Assembly: GCF_900187015.1 (NCBI RefSeq)
Contig: NZ_LT906479.1
Span: 3,844,001 to 3,908,000 of the forward strand
Origin: Serratia ficaria
GTDB taxonomy: Bacteria > Pseudomonadota > Gammaproteobacteria > Enterobacterales > Enterobacteriaceae
Direction of reading: 5' to 3'
Length of the DNA: 64,000 nt
Shown: piece by piece, positions 15,634 through 24,429 of the stretch
Layout of the letters: each line of letters starts with the position of its first letter
How positions within the stretch are numbered: position 1 is the first letter of the stretch
Position numbers and translations under genes: made by a program
The notes under the pieces: generated by a model
What the model saw: the letters and a program-made list of their open reading frames with translations, nothing else
Databases searched by the model: none
What the model was told of the DNA's origin: nothing

Positions 15634-17103
15634 ATGACCATCCGGTTGACCAAAACAGCGATAGCGGTACTGTTGCTCGGCACCCTCAACGCCAGCGCGT
15701 TGGCGCCGGCACTGGCGGAGAGCCAGGATCAGCTGCCGGATATCGGCACCTCCGCCGGCGGCACGCTGAGCATCGGTCAGGAGCTGGCGATGGGCGACTT
15801 TTACGTTCGCCAACTGCGCGCCAGCGCCCCGTTGATTAACGATCCGCTGCTGACCCAATACATCAATCAGCTGGGCAACCGGCTGGTGGCGAGCGCCTAT
15901 TCGGTGCGCACTCCGTTCCACTTTTATCTGGTGCGCAACGACGAGATCAACGCCTTCGCCTTCTTCGGCGGCAACGTAGTGCTGCACTCCGCGCTGTTCC
16001 GCGTCAGTGAAAACGAAAGCCAGCTGGCTTCGGTATTGGCGCACGAAATTTCGCACGTCACCCAGCGCCACCTGGCGCGCGCGATGGAGGACCAGCAGCG
16101 CAGCGCCCCGCTGACCTGGGTGGGCGCGCTCGGCTCCATTCTGCTGGCGATGGCTAACCCGACCATGGGCATGGCGGCGCTGAGCGGCACCCTGGCCGGC
16201 ACCCAGCAGGGCATGATCAGCTTTACCCAATCGAACGAGCAGGAAGCGGACCGCATCGGCATTCAGGTGCTGCAGCGCGCCGGTTTCGATCCGGAAGCGA
16301 TGCCCGATTTCCTGCAGAAGCTGGCGGATCAGTCGCGCTACGCCTCCAAGCCGCCGGAAATGCTGCTGACCCACCCCTTGCCGGACAGCCGGCTTTCCGA
16401 TGCGCGCAACCGCGCCAACCAGATGCCGAAGCATATCGTGCAGTCCTCGCAGGATTACCTGATGGCCAAGGTGCGTTCGCTGGGCATGTACAGCTCCGAA
16501 GGCTATGGGCTGACGGAGGAACTGCTCGCCACCTACGGCAAAGGCAACGTGCGTGAGCAGATGGCCGCCAAATACGGCCGCGCCATCCTGTTCTATCAGG
16601 CGAAAAAGTACGATGACGCGCGCAATATCATCCAGCCGCTGCTGACGCAGGAGCCGAAAAACGTCTGGCTGCTCGATCTGATGACCGACATCGATCTCGG
16701 TCAGAAACGCGCGCCGCAGGCCATCGCCCGCCTGCAGGCCGCCAACGCCGCCCAGAGCAGCAACAGCGTGCTGCAGCTCAACCTGGCCAACGCCTACGTT
16801 GAAGGCAACCAGCCGGCCCAGGCGTCGAAAATTCTCAACCGCTACACCTTCGCCCATCCGGACGATCCGAACGGTTGGGATCTGCTGGCGCAGGCCAGCG
16901 CCGCCCAAGGGCTGCGCGATGAAGAGCTCTCCGCCCGCGCCGAGAGCCTGGCGCTGACCGGCAATCTCGATCAGGCCATCGGCCTGCTCAGCAACGCCAG
17001 TTCGCTGCAAAAGCTCGGCAGCCTGAAACAGGCGCGTTACGATGCGCGCATCGACCAGCTGCGCCAGCTGCAACAACGCTTCCGCCAGTACCAGCGCAGC
17101 TGA
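15634..17103 (+). CDS. bepA: Periplasmic metalloprotease/chaperone BepA
   Basis: M48 zinc protease with a TPR domain that helps LptD assemble through the BAM complex and degrades stalled LptD. The signal peptide ends near ALA-ES (residue 28). The HExxH zinc motif is His137-Glu138-Ile-Ser-His141, and the third ligand region is [11 protein letters not shown]. The region from [17 protein letters not shown] to [19 protein letters not shown] is almost colinear with recalled E. coli BepA; the C-terminal ~200 residues are TPR repeats. It has 489 residues. It is followed by yfgD with 20 bases between, as in E. coli. Confidence 0.96.
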   Translation: MTIRLTKTAIAVLLLGTLNASALAPALAESQDQLPDIGTSAGGTLSIGQELAMGDFYVRQLRASAPLINDPLLTQYINQLGNRLVASAYSVRTPFHFYLVRNDEINAFAFFGGNVVLHSALFRVSENESQLASVLAHEISHVTQRHLARAMEDQQRSAPLTWVGALGSILLAMANPTMGMAALSGTLAGTQQGMISFTQSNEQEADRIGIQVLQRAGFDPEAMPDFLQKLADQSRYASKPPEMLLTHPLPDSRLSDARNRANQMPKHIVQSSQDYLMAKVRSLGMYSSEGYGLTEELLATYGKGNVREQMAAKYGRAILFYQAKKYDDARNIIQPLLTQEPKNVWLLDLMTDIDLGQKRAPQAIARLQAANAAQSSNSVLQLNLANAYVEGNQPAQASKILNRYTFAHPDDPNGWDLLAQASAAQGLRDEELSARAESLALTGNLDQAIGLLSNASSLQKLGSLKQARYDARIDQLRQLQQRFRQYQRS

Positions 17104-17123
17104 TTTAACAAGGAATGAACGCC

Positions 17124-17477
17124 ATGAAAAACGTCACTATTTATCACAACCCGCGCTGCTCCAAAAGCCGCGAAACGCTGGCGCTGCTGGAGCAGCACGG
17201 CGTTGACCCCAGGGTGGTGCTGTATCTGGACACCCCGCCGTCGGCCGACGAATTGCAAAAGCTGCTGAACGCGCTGGGCTTCAGCTCCGCACGCGATCTG
17301 ATGCGCAAGAAAGAAGAGGTGTACAAGGAATTGAAGCTGGCGGACGCCAGCCTGAGCGAACCGCAGCTGCTGGCCGCCATGGTGGCCAACCCGAAGCTGA
17401 TCGAACGCCCGATCGTGGTGAACGGCGGCAAGGCGCGCCTCGGCCGGCCGCCGGAGCAGGTGCTGGAAATCCTGTAG
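17124..17477 (+). CDS. yfgD: ArsC-family reductase YfgD
   Basis: Glutaredoxin-fold protein of the arsenate reductase family; E. coli YfgD is homologous to ArsC but its arsenate role is not proven. The active-site cysteine is Cys12 in HNPRCSKSRETL, and the conserved ERPIVVNGGKARLGRPPE closes the active site. The ATG at 17124 is preferred because AAGGA lies nine bases before it; the ATG at 17115 directly abuts that sequence. The product is 117 residues. No ars operon genes are nearby, which argues against a dedicated arsenic function. It is cotranscribed with bepA. Confidence 0.92.
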   Translation: MKNVTIYHNPRCSKSRETLALLEQHGVDPRVVLYLDTPPSADELQKLLNALGFSSARDLMRKKEEVYKELKLADASLSEPQLLAAMVANPKLIERPIVVNGGKARLGRPPEQVLEIL

Positions 17478-17489
17478 TGTTACTCTTGA

Positions 17490-17511
17490 GCGCGATAGAT
17501 AAATATCGCGC
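17490..17511. terminator. Hairpin between convergent yfgD and hda
   Basis: GCGCGATA (17490-17497) pairs with TATCGCGC (17504-17511). It lies between two convergent genes; the flanks are T/A-rich but without a clean T run. Likely bidirectional. Confidence 0.55.
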
Positions 17512-17520
17512 CCAATATAT

Positions 17521-18222
17521 TTACAGCCCCAGGATCTCTTTGACGAACGGGATGGTCAGTTTGCGCTGGGCGGTGATCGATGCGCGATCGAGCTGATCCA
17601 GCGTCATGAACAGCGTACGCATCTCGCGATCCAGCCGCTTCAGCAGGAAACGCCCCACGTCCTCCGGCAGCTCGAAGCCGCGCAGCTTGCCGCGCAGCTG
17701 CAGCGCCAGCAGCTTCTCTTCGTCCGACAGCGGCTGCAGCTTGTAAATCTGCCCCCAGTCCAGACGCGACGCCAGATCCGGCAGATGCAGATTCAGCTGG
17801 CGCGGCGGGCGATCGCCGGTAATGAACAGCCGCGTGCGGCCGGTTTCCAGAATGCGGTTGTAGAGATTGAAGATCGCCATTTCCCACTCTTCGTCGCCGG
17901 CGATGCACTCGATATTGTCGATGCACACCAGCGCCAGCTGCTCCATGCCGTCCAGCACTTCGGGCACGAAATAGGCGCGCTTGTCCAGCGGCACGTAGCC
18001 CACCGCTTCTCCCCGCTGCGAAAGTTCGGCGCAGGCCGCATGCAGCAGATGGCTGCGCCCGCCGCCCTCGCGCGACCAAAAATAGATATAGCTGCCATGT
18101 TCCTGACGGACGGCAGACTGGATCGCGGCTAACAGGGATGGGTTCTCGCCCGGATAAAAACTGGCGAAAGTCTCATCATCGGGAAGATAAAGTGGCAGTG
18201 AAAGCTGTGCCGGCGTATTCAG
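17521..18222 (-). CDS. hda: DnaA regulatory inactivator Hda, CTG start codon
   Basis: AAA+ protein that, bound to the DNA-loaded beta clamp, stimulates ATP hydrolysis by DnaA and so prevents re-initiation. The frame starts with CTG at 18220-18222 (rendered [21 protein letters not shown]), preceded five bases away by GAGGTG. E. coli hda is known to start with CUG, and this start gives exactly the 233 residues of E. coli Hda. QLSLPL near the N-terminus is the clamp-binding motif. Further marks are [19 protein letters not shown] (Walker A region), [14 protein letters not shown] (Walker B region) and [21 protein letters not shown] search for ATG/GTG frames alone finds only the part from 18003 down. 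Confidence 0.96.
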   Translation of the reverse strand: MNTPAQLSLPLYLPDDETFASFYPGENPSLLAAIQSAVRQEHGSYIYFWSREGGGRSHLLHAACAELSQRGEAVGYVPLDKRAYFVPEVLDGMEQLALVCIDNIECIAGDEEWEMAIFNLYNRILETGRTRLFITGDRPPRQLNLHLPDLASRLDWGQIYKLQPLSDEEKLLALQLRGKLRGFELPEDVGRFLLKRLDREMRTLFMTLDQLDRASITAQRKLTIPFVKEILGL

Positions 18223-18484
18223 AAAAGCACCTCAACCAAAACTGGCAGGAAAACGCGCTCAGTTTAACACAGAAAACCGGCGCTGTTGAACCGGCAGGAT
18301 TTTATGCCGCAATAATGAACGATGGCTAAAGGTTGCCGGCCGCCAAGCGATGAAATAAGCAGCGGACATCGACCGCTAACCCTCTGCCATAGCGGGCGAA
18401 ATTTGTAATTTAACGCAAACCTGTCCTAGTATAGGGGGGCGAAACGCAATCACCATCAACAAGGTTTCTTCAAGGACATAGACG
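18223..18484. other. Intergenic region between hda and the lipoprotein gene
   Basis: 262 bases holding the divergent promoters of hda and the lipoprotein gene. I see no gene. CCTAGTATAGG at 18424-18434 may contain a -10 for the lipoprotein gene; no matching -35 is clear. Confidence 0.35.
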
Positions 18485-19000
18485 ATGAAAGTATGGAATA
18501 AAGTGCTTTTGGCCTCAATTATTGGGTTGTTGGTTGCCGGCTGTGATGACTCGTCCAAGGTTGACGCCAACCTGGATAAAGCCAAAGACAGCGCAGAGCA
18601 GATGAAAGACGCCGCTCAGAAAAAAGCGGACGATCTGACGGACAAAGCGAAAGCGACGGCCGAAGAAATCAAGAAAGAAGCCGCCACGCAGGCGGATCAG
18701 CTGAAAGACAAGGCGTCCGCCATCAAGGACGACGCCGCCAAGCAGGCCGACGCCATCACCAACGACGCCAAGGCCAAGGCCGCCGCCCTCAGGGATGACG
18801 CCGGCAAGCAGAGCCAGCAGTTGGTCGACCAGGCCAAGAGCATCAAAAATGATGCCATCAGCGGCGCCAACGATCTGACCGAACGGGCCAAGGCGAAAAC
18901 CGAAGCCATCAAAAACAGCGCTGAAAACCAAGCGGAAGCGTTGAAGAATGACGTCGACGGCGCGAACGGCAACGACGCGCAGCCGGCCACCCAGCAGTAA
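18485..19000 (+). CDS. Coiled-coil lipoprotein with alanine/lysine/aspartate repeats
   Basis: 171 residues, function unknown. The signal ends with lipobox LVAGC (Cys20). The mature protein begins CDDSSK: aspartate at +2 is the classical inner-membrane retention signal in enterobacteria, so it should stay on the periplasmic face of the inner membrane. The rest is almost entirely heptad/11-mer-like repeats rich in Ala, Lys, Asp and Glu (KDAAQKKADDLTDKAKATAE, KDDAAKQADAITNDAKAKAA), like LEA or apolipoprotein helices. A 39-base gap leads to a YeaQ-type membrane protein, probably the same transcript. The pair sits between hda and uraA, which are adjacent in E. coli. It resembles stress-protective envelope proteins. 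Confidence 0.8.
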   Translation: MKVWNKVLLASIIGLLVAGCDDSSKVDANLDKAKDSAEQMKDAAQKKADDLTDKAKATAEEIKKEAATQADQLKDKASAIKDDAAKQADAITNDAKAKAAALRDDAGKQSQQLVDQAKSIKNDAISGANDLTERAKAKTEAIKNSAENQAEALKNDVDGANGNDAQPATQQ

Positions 19001-19039
19001 TCAACACTCAGTAGCAACAGCAATAGAGAGGAGCAGTAA

Positions 19040-19288
19040 ATGGGAATTATTTCCTGGATTATTTTCGGCCTGATCGCCGGTATTTTGGCTAAATGGATTA
19101 TGCCGGGCAAAGACGGCGGCGGCTTTATTCTGACCATCGTATTGGGGATCGTGGGCGCCGTGGTCGGCGGCTATATCAGCACCTTCTTCGGCTACGGCAA
19201 AGTTGACGGTTTCAACTTCGGCAGCTTCGTGGTCGCGGTTATCGGCGCCATCGTGGTGCTGTTCGTATACCGCAAAATCCGCAGCTGA
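19040..19288 (+). CDS. GlsB/YeaQ/YmgE-family small membrane protein
   Basis: 82-residue protein with three hydrophobic segments and glycine-rich turns (IIFGLIAGILAKWIMPGKDG, TIVLGIVGAVVGGYISTFFG, VVAVIGAIVVLFVYRKIRS), the transglycosylase-associated/YeaQ family tied to general stress response in enterobacteria; biochemical role unknown. GAGAGGAG precedes the ATG. It lies directly behind the coiled-coil lipoprotein and ahead of a bidirectional terminator shared with uraA. Confidence 0.9.
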   Translation: MGIISWIIFGLIAGILAKWIMPGKDGGGFILTIVLGIVGAVVGGYISTFFGYGKVDGFNFGSFVVAVIGAIVVLFVYRKIRS

Positions 19289-19312
19289 TACCTGCGCATT
19301 CCGCATTAAAAA

Positions 19313-19331
19313 GGGCAGCCATCGGCTGCCC
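19313..19331. terminator. Bidirectional terminator between the YeaQ-type gene and uraA
   Basis: GGGCAGCC (19313-19320), ATC loop, GGCTGCCC (19324-19331), flanked by AAAAA before and TTTT after. Perfect form in both directions, serving two convergent genes. Confidence 0.92.
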
Positions 19332-19337
19332 TTTTGT

Positions 19338-20627
19338 TTACTTCGGCTCCGCCGACTCGTCCGGCGCGTCGATCACCTCCTCTTCCTTGCGATAGAGGCT
19401 GATGACCTTGAACAACAGGCTGAGGCCGATGCCGACGATAGTCGCCAGCGCCATGCCCTTCAGCTCCGCCGCGCCGATATGCACCTTGGCGCCGCTCACG
19501 CCGATGATCAGGATCACCGAGGTCAGGATCAGGTTTTGCGCCTTGTTGTAATCCACCTTGGATTCGATCAGCACGCGGATGCCCGAAGCGCCGATCACCC
19601 CGTACAGCAACAGCGACACGCCGCCCATCACCGGCACCGGCACCGCCTGGATCGCCGCCGCCAGCTTGCCGACGCAGGACAGCAGGATAGCCAGGATCGC
19701 CGCGCCGCCGATTACCCAGGTGCTGTAGACCTTGGTGATCGCCATTACGCCGATGTTTTCGCCGTAGGTGGTGTTGGGGGTCGAACCAAAGAAGCCGGAA
19801 ATCACCGTCGAGATGCCGTTGGCGAACATCGAGCGATGCAGGCCCGGATCGCGGATCAGGTCTTTTTTGACGATGTTGGCGGTCACCACCAGGTGGCCGA
19901 CGTGTTCGGCGATCACCACCAGCGCCGCCGGCAGGATGGTGAAGATGGCGAACCACTCGAAGCGCGGGGTGTAGAAGGTCGGCAGCGCGAACCAGTGCGC
20001 TTCACGAATCGGGGTCAAATCCACCACGCCCATAAAGAACGACAGCGCGTAGCCCACCAGCACGCCGATCAGAATAGGAATGATCGCCAGGAAACCGCGG
20101 AACAGCACCGAGCCCAATACCGTCACCCCCAGCGTCACCAGCGAAATGGTGATGGTGGTGGGGTCTGCGCTGGCGCCGTCCGCCGGCAACAGGCCCGCCA
20201 TATTGGCCGCCACGCCCGCCAGCTCCAGGCCGATAACGGCGACTATCGCCCCCATCGCCGCCGGCGGGAACATCACGTCCAGCCAGCCGGTGCCGGCCTT
20301 CTTCACAATCAGCGCCACCAGGCAGAACAGCACGCCGCACATGATGAAACCGCCCAGCGCCACCTCATAGCCCAGCGGCAACAGCAGCAGCACCGGCGAA
20401 ATGAACGCGAAGCTGGAGCCGAGGTAAGCCGGGATCTTGCCCTTGCAGATAAACAGGTACAGCAGCGTGCCGACGCCGTTGAACAACAGCACCGTCGCCG
20501 GGTTGATCTTGAACAGGATCGGCACCAGCACCGTGGCGCCGAACATGGCGAACAGGTGCTGGAAGCTGAGCGGTATGGTCTGGAGCAGCGGCGGCCGCTC
20601 GCTGACGCCAATGGCGCGACGGGTCAT
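19338..20627 (-). CDS. uraA: Uracil:proton symporter UraA
   Basis: NCS2-family uracil permease with 14 membrane segments. The N-terminus MTRRAIGVSERPPLLQTIPL is that of recalled E. coli UraA. The substrate-site segments are conserved: SSFAFISP, AALVVIAEHVGH (with the key Glu) and GSTPNTTYGENIGV. 429 residues, full length. It follows upp on the same strand after a 131-base leader containing a terminator-like hairpin, so the operon supplies uracil uptake and its conversion to UMP. Confidence 0.97.
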   Translation of the reverse strand: MTRRAIGVSERPPLLQTIPLSFQHLFAMFGATVLVPILFKINPATVLLFNGVGTLLYLFICKGKIPAYLGSSFAFISPVLLLLPLGYEVALGGFIMCGVLFCLVALIVKKAGTGWLDVMFPPAAMGAIVAVIGLELAGVAANMAGLLPADGASADPTTITISLVTLGVTVLGSVLFRGFLAIIPILIGVLVGYALSFFMGVVDLTPIREAHWFALPTFYTPRFEWFAIFTILPAALVVIAEHVGHLVVTANIVKKDLIRDPGLHRSMFANGISTVISGFFGSTPNTTYGENIGVMAITKVYSTWVIGGAAILAILLSCVGKLAAAIQAVPVPVMGGVSLLLYGVIGASGIRVLIESKVDYNKAQNLILTSVILIIGVSGAKVHIGAAELKGMALATIVGIGLSLLFKVISLYRKEEEVIDAPDESAEPK

Positions 20628-20685
20628 GTGTGCTTTCCTTTAATCGTTATTGGTGATGCAAGCTTAGTTATCTATGCTCAATGGA

Positions 20686-20713
20686 TTTCAAGTTACGGCC
20701 AGGTAGCTTGAAA
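20686..20713. repeat. Imperfect palindrome upstream of uraA
   Basis: TTTCAAGTTAC (20686-20696) pairs with GTAGCTTGAAA (20703-20713) apart from one G-T position, loop GGCCAG. The outer arms resemble a TTTCAAG...CTTGAAA palindrome I recall as a recurring intergenic repeat in Serratia and relatives, here in a very short form. It is transcribed between upp and uraA. Confidence 0.45.
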
Positions 20714-20730
20714 GACGAAGCGCATAAAAA

Positions 20731-20752
20731 AGCCGACTGATTAAAGTCGGCT
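20731..20752 (-). terminator. Terminator/attenuator between upp and uraA
   Basis: AGCCGAC (20731-20737) pairs with GTCGGCT (20746-20752); on the minus strand the stem starts 7 bases after the upp stop and is followed by TTTTTTATGCG. A factor-independent terminator here would make uraA expression depend on read-through. Confidence 0.85.
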
Positions 20753-20758
20753 AATGGG

Positions 20759-21385
20759 TTACTTGGTACCAAATATCTTGTCGCCCGCATCACCCAGGCC
20801 CGGCACGATGTAACCTTTTTCGTTGAGGCACTGATCGATAGAGGCGGTGTACAGCTCCACGTCCGGGTGCGCCTTCTCCAGCGCGGCGATGCCTTCCGGC
20901 GCCGCCACCAGCACCAGCACCTTGATGCTGTTGCAGCCGGCTTTCTTCAGCAGATCGATAGTGGCGATCATCGAGCCGCCGGTGGCCAGCATCGGGTCGA
21001 CGACCAACGCCAGGCGCTCTTCGATGTTGGACACCAGCTTTTGGAAGTACGGCACCGGTTCCAGGGTCTCTTCGTCGCGGTAAACGCCGACCACGCTGAT
21101 GCGCGCGCTCGGCACGTGCTCCAGCACCCCTTCCATCATGCCCAGGCCGGCGCGCAGGATCGGCACGACGGTAATTTTTTTCCCTTTGATCTGGTCGATT
21201 TCAACCGGCCCGCACCAGCCTTCGATGGTGACTTTCTCCGTCTCCAGATCGGCGGTCGCTTCATAGGTCAGCAAACTACCCACTTCTGAGGCCAGCTCAC
21301 GGAAGCGTTTGGTGCTGATGTCATTTTCGCGCATCAGGCCAAGCTTGTGTTTTACCAGCGGGTGTTTCACCTCAACGATCTTCAT
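20759..21385 (-). CDS. upp: Uracil phosphoribosyltransferase
   Basis: Salvages uracil to UMP with PRPP. The start is the ATG at 21385 ([20 protein letters not shown]), giving 208 residues as in E. coli; AGGAG lies seven bases upstream. The PRPP loop is [18 protein letters not shown], and [20 protein letters not shown] closes the uracil site. The open frame extends far upstream (to 22381) over purM on the opposite strand, but that is an antisense artefact. Divergent from purM across a shared control region. Confidence 0.98.
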   Translation of the reverse strand: MKIVEVKHPLVKHKLGLMRENDISTKRFRELASEVGSLLTYEATADLETEKVTIEGWCGPVEIDQIKGKKITVVPILRAGLGMMEGVLEHVPSARISVVGVYRDEETLEPVPYFQKLVSNIEERLALVVDPMLATGGSMIATIDLLKKAGCNSIKVLVLVAAPEGIAALEKAHPDVELYTASIDQCLNEKGYIVPGLGDAGDKIFGTK

Positions 21386-21539
21386 CATTTTTCTCCTATT
21401 AAGGCGGTTGACGGCCAAAAAAATCGCGGGATTATACCTCCTTTTTTTGGTCGCGCCACCCACAATAGCCCGATCGGGATCAACAAAAGTTTGAATATCA
21501 GTATAGATGACGAAAAAGCGGAGCTGCCTCACAAGCCGC

Positions 21540-21555
21540 TCGCAAACGTTTGCCT
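21540..21555. promoter_or_regulatory. PurR box in the upp/purM divergent region
   Basis: TCGCAAACGTTTGCCT matches the PurR consensus ANGCAANCGNTTNCNT at all defined positions except the first. It lies about 86 bases upstream of the purM start, and predicts purine repression of purMN; whether it also affects upp is open. Confidence 0.85.
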
Positions 21556-21640
21556 GCGCTGTTAGAATTGCCGCGCCTTTTTCCGGAATCAACATCGGAA
21601 GCACAGTTTTCAAACCGCAAACCGTCGTGGGGATCGCGCA

Positions 21641-22678
21641 GTGACCGACAAAACCTCTCTCAGCTATAAAGACGCAGGTGTCGATATCGATGCTGGCAAC
21701 GCATTGGTAGATCGCATCAAAGGTGTAGTTAAACAGACCCGCCGCCCGGAAGTGATGGGTGGTCTGGGCGGTTTTGGCGCCCTGTGTGCGTTGCCGCAGA
21801 AATACCGCGAGCCGGTGCTGGTTTCCGGTACCGACGGCGTAGGCACCAAGCTGCGTCTGGCGATGGACCTGAAACGTCACGACACCATCGGCATCGATCT
21901 GGTCGCGATGTGCGTGAACGATCTGGTGGTGCAGGGCGCTGAGCCGCTGTTCTTCCTCGATTACTACGCCACCGGCAAGCTGGACGTGGACACCGCCGCC
22001 AGCGTCATCACCGGCATCGCCGAAGGCTGCAAGCAGTCCGGCTGCGCGCTGGTGGGCGGCGAAACCGCCGAAATGCCGGGCATGTACCACGGCGAAGACT
22101 ACGACGTGGCCGGCTTTTGCGTCGGCGTGGTCGAGAAATCGGAAATCATCGACGGCAGCAAGGTGCAGTCCGGCGACGCGCTGATCGCCCTCGGCGCCTC
22201 CGGCCCGCACTCCAACGGCTATTCGCTGGTGCGCAAAATCCTCGAGGTCAGCAACACCGACCCGACCGCCACCGATCTGGCAGGCAAACCGCTGGCGGAC
22301 CACCTGCTGGCGCCCACCAAGATTTACGTGAAATCGGTGCTGGAACTGATCGAGAAAGTTGACGTGCACGCCATCGCCCACCTGACCGGCGGCGGCTTCT
22401 GGGAGAACATCCCGCGCGTGCTGCCGGAAGGCATGCAGGCGGTGATCGACGAGTCAAGCTGGCAGTGGCCGGCGGTGTTCAACTGGCTGCAGCAGGCCGG
22501 CAACGTCAGCCGCCATGAAATGTACCGTACCTTCAACTGCGGCGTGGGCATGGTTATCGCCCTGCCGGAAAGCGAAGTGGAGGCGGCCATCGCGCTGCTG
22601 ACCGCGGCAGGTGAAAAAGCCTGGAAGATCGGTAAACTGACCGCTTCTTCTGACGAACAGCAAGTGGTCATCAACTGA
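21641..22678 (+). CDS. purM: Phosphoribosylformylglycinamidine cyclo-ligase (AIR synthetase), GTG start
   Basis: Closes the imidazole ring (FGAM to AIR, ATP-dependent), fifth step of purine synthesis. It starts with GTG at 21641 ([22 protein letters not shown]), identical in form to E. coli PurM, with GGGGAT as Shine-Dalgarno. 345 residues. Conserved segments: [20 protein letters not shown], the ATP-binding [20 protein letters not shown], and [16 protein letters not shown]. The stop overlaps the purN start by one base (TGATG), indicating coupled translation. Confidence 0.98.
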   Translation: MTDKTSLSYKDAGVDIDAGNALVDRIKGVVKQTRRPEVMGGLGGFGALCALPQKYREPVLVSGTDGVGTKLRLAMDLKRHDTIGIDLVAMCVNDLVVQGAEPLFFLDYYATGKLDVDTAASVITGIAEGCKQSGCALVGGETAEMPGMYHGEDYDVAGFCVGVVEKSEIIDGSKVQSGDALIALGASGPHSNGYSLVRKILEVSNTDPTATDLAGKPLADHLLAPTKIYVKSVLELIEKVDVHAIAHLTGGGFWENIPRVLPEGMQAVIDESSWQWPAVFNWLQQAGNVSRHEMYRTFNCGVGMVIALPESEVEAAIALLTAAGEKAWKIGKLTASSDEQQVVIN

Positions 22679-23316
22679 TGAAAAAGATCGTGGTGTTGGT
22701 CTCCGGCCAGGGGAGCAATCTCCAGGCGCTGATTGACGCCTGCCAGCAGGGCCGGATCGCCGCCGAGATCGCGGCGGTATTCAGCAACAAGGCGCAGGCT
22801 TACGGCCTGCAGCGCGCCGCGGCGGCAGGCATTGCCGCCCACGCGCTGGATCCCAAAGCCTATGAAGATCGCGCGGCGTTCGACGCGGCGCTGGCGGACG
22901 CCATCGACCAATACCAGCCCAGCCTGGTGGTGTTGGCCGGCTACATGCGCATCCTCAGCCCGCAGTTCGTTCAGCGTTATGCCGGGCGCATGCTGAACAT
23001 CCACCCTTCCCTGCTGCCGAAATACCCCGGTTTGCATACCCATCGGCAGGCCATAGACAACGGCGACGGCGAACACGGTACCTCGGTGCACTTCGTTACC
23101 GAACAGCTCGACGGCGGCCCGGTGATCCTGCAGGCCAAGGTGCCTATCTTCCCCGGCGACGAGGAAGATGAGGTGATCGAACGGGTGCAGGCCCAGGAGC
23201 ACACTCTCTACCCGCTGGTGGTGAACTGGTTCGTCGAAGGCCGCCTAATGATGCGTGAAGGCGCCGCCTGGCTGGACGGCGAACGCCTGCCGGCGCAGGG
23301 CCACGCCGCCGACTGA
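22678..23316 (+). CDS. purN: Phosphoribosylglycinamide formyltransferase 1
   Basis: Transfers the formyl group of 10-formyl-THF to GAR, third step of purine synthesis. 212 residues. The N-terminal phosphate loop is [17 protein letters not shown] (residues 5-21). The catalytic asparagine and histidine lie in [18 protein letters not shown] and the aspartate in [14 protein letters not shown]. Overlaps purM by one base; followed by a strong terminator. Confidence 0.98.
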   Translation: MKKIVVLVSGQGSNLQALIDACQQGRIAAEIAAVFSNKAQAYGLQRAAAAGIAAHALDPKAYEDRAAFDAALADAIDQYQPSLVVLAGYMRILSPQFVQRYAGRMLNIHPSLLPKYPGLHTHRQAIDNGDGEHGTSVHFVTEQLDGGPVILQAKVPIFPGDEEDEVIERVQAQEHTLYPLVVNWFVEGRLMMREGAAWLDGERLPAQGHAAD

Positions 23317-23341
23317 CGGCGCAACCTGAACCCCCGCTAAA

Positions 23342-23369
23342 CGGCGCCCCTCACGGCGCCGTTTTTTTT
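23342..23369 (+). terminator. Terminator of the purMN operon
   Basis: CGGCGCC (23342-23348) pairs with GGCGCCG (23355-23361), followed by eight Ts (23362-23369). Confidence 0.93.
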
Positions 23370-23429
23370 CGCCGCAATGCCGGCCCTGAGGTTATACTTT
23401 GCGCAATTTCACGACATAGAGGAGCACAC

Positions 23430-23984
23430 ATGTCCAGCACTGCCAGCGTCAGATTGCGCCCACTGGAACGGGACGATCTGGCGTTCGTCCATCAAATGGA
23501 CAACAACGCCAGCGTCATGCGCTATTGGTTTGAAGAACCCTACGAAGCCTTTGTCGAGCTTTCCGATCTCTACGACAAGCACATTCACGATCAAAGCGAG
23601 CGGCGCTTTATCATCGAGCACGAAGGCGCCAAGGTCGGGCTGGTGGAACTGGTGGAGATCGACCACATCCACCGCCGCGCGGAATTCCAGATCATCATCG
23701 ATCCTGCCCACCAGGGCAAAGGCTACGCCAGCACCGCCGCCCGCCTGGCGATGGACTACGGCTTCTCGGTGCTGAACCTGTACAAGCTGTACCTGATCGT
23801 CGACAAGGAAAACCCCAAGGCGATCCACATCTACAGCAAGCTGGGCTTCAACGTGGAAGGCGAACTGATCGACGAGTTCTTCGTCAACGGCGAATACCGC
23901 ACCGTGCTGCGCATGTGCATCTTCCAGCCGCAGTATCTGGCGAAGTTCAAAACGCAGACCGGCGATAAAACGCTGGTTAAATGA
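23430..23984 (+). CDS. speG: Spermidine N1-acetyltransferase SpeG
   Basis: GNAT enzyme that acetylates spermidine and spermine and prevents polyamine toxicity. 184 residues, near-colinear with recalled E. coli Spe[41 protein letters not shown], and the acetyl-CoA motif [39 protein letters not shown] contains the catalytic-site tyrosine. GAGGAG precedes the ATG. It has its own terminator and no obvious operon partner. Confidence 0.96.
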   Translation: MSSTASVRLRPLERDDLAFVHQMDNNASVMRYWFEEPYEAFVELSDLYDKHIHDQSERRFIIEHEGAKVGLVELVEIDHIHRRAEFQIIIDPAHQGKGYASTAARLAMDYGFSVLNLYKLYLIVDKENPKAIHIYSKLGFNVEGELIDEFFVNGEYRTVLRMCIFQPQYLAKFKTQTGDKTLVK

Positions 23985-24002
23985 CAGTGAACATGAAAAA
24001 GA

Positions 24003-24024
24003 AAAACCCGCGCAAGCGGGTTTT
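24003..24024 (+). terminator. Terminator after speG
   Basis: AAAACCCGC (24003-24011), GCAA loop, GCGGGTTTT (24016-24024), then TTATTG. Confidence 0.92.
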
Positions 24025-24183
24025 TTATTGGCGAATAACTCGCTAGTATCCAAGGGGACATTTTCGCCAGAAAACGGCTTACCGAGAAACGAAAACATAA
24101 TATTTAACCGAGATAATTAATCAAAAAAATTAATGGTGATAATAAGAGTTCACCGCTGCATTCCCCTACCAAGGACAAATTAA

Positions 24184-24399
24184 ATGACTACAGCCTCAAA
24201 CCTGCTTCTTTTTATCGGCCTGGCGATGTTCGCCATAGCCGCCGCTCTGAATATCTATAGCGGCTACACGACCGCTGCACCCAATAGCGCGTCGCTGTTT
24301 TCCACACTCTGGTGGGCACGCTGGTTCCCGCTCTATGCCTCGGGAGCCACATTGCTGTTGGTGGGTTTGGTGTTGCGGCTGAGCGGTAAAGCTCGTTAA
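24184..24399 (+). CDS. Small two-helix membrane protein, function unknown
   Basis: 71 residues with two hydrophobic segments (about 7-27 and 49-66) joined by a polar loop containing FSTLWWARWFPLYASGA. I do not recognise the family. AAGGACAAATTAA precedes the ATG, giving a plausible ribosome-binding site. Its stop codon lies inside a perfect 10-bp inverted repeat that ends both this gene and the convergent membrane-protein gene. The upstream 24025-24183 region is AT-rich and presumably holds its promoter. Confidence 0.65.
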   Translation: MTTASNLLLFIGLAMFAIAAALNIYSGYTTAAPNSASLFSTLWWARWFPLYASGATLLLVGLVLRLSGKAR

Positions 24400-24425
24400 G
24401 GGCCATCTGCCTGATATGGCCCTTA
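24397..24425. terminator. Convergent hairpin between two membrane-protein genes
   Basis: TAAGGGCCAT (24397-24406) is the exact complement of ATGGCCCTTA (24416-24425), 9-base loop. Followed on the plus strand by TGGGTTATTT. Probably a bidirectional terminator. Confidence 0.65.
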
Positions 24426-24429
24426 TGGG

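Noticed and set aside
21386..22381. Long N-terminal extension of upp
   Set aside because: It lies antisense to purM; Upp has a fixed 208-residue length starting at MKIVEV.
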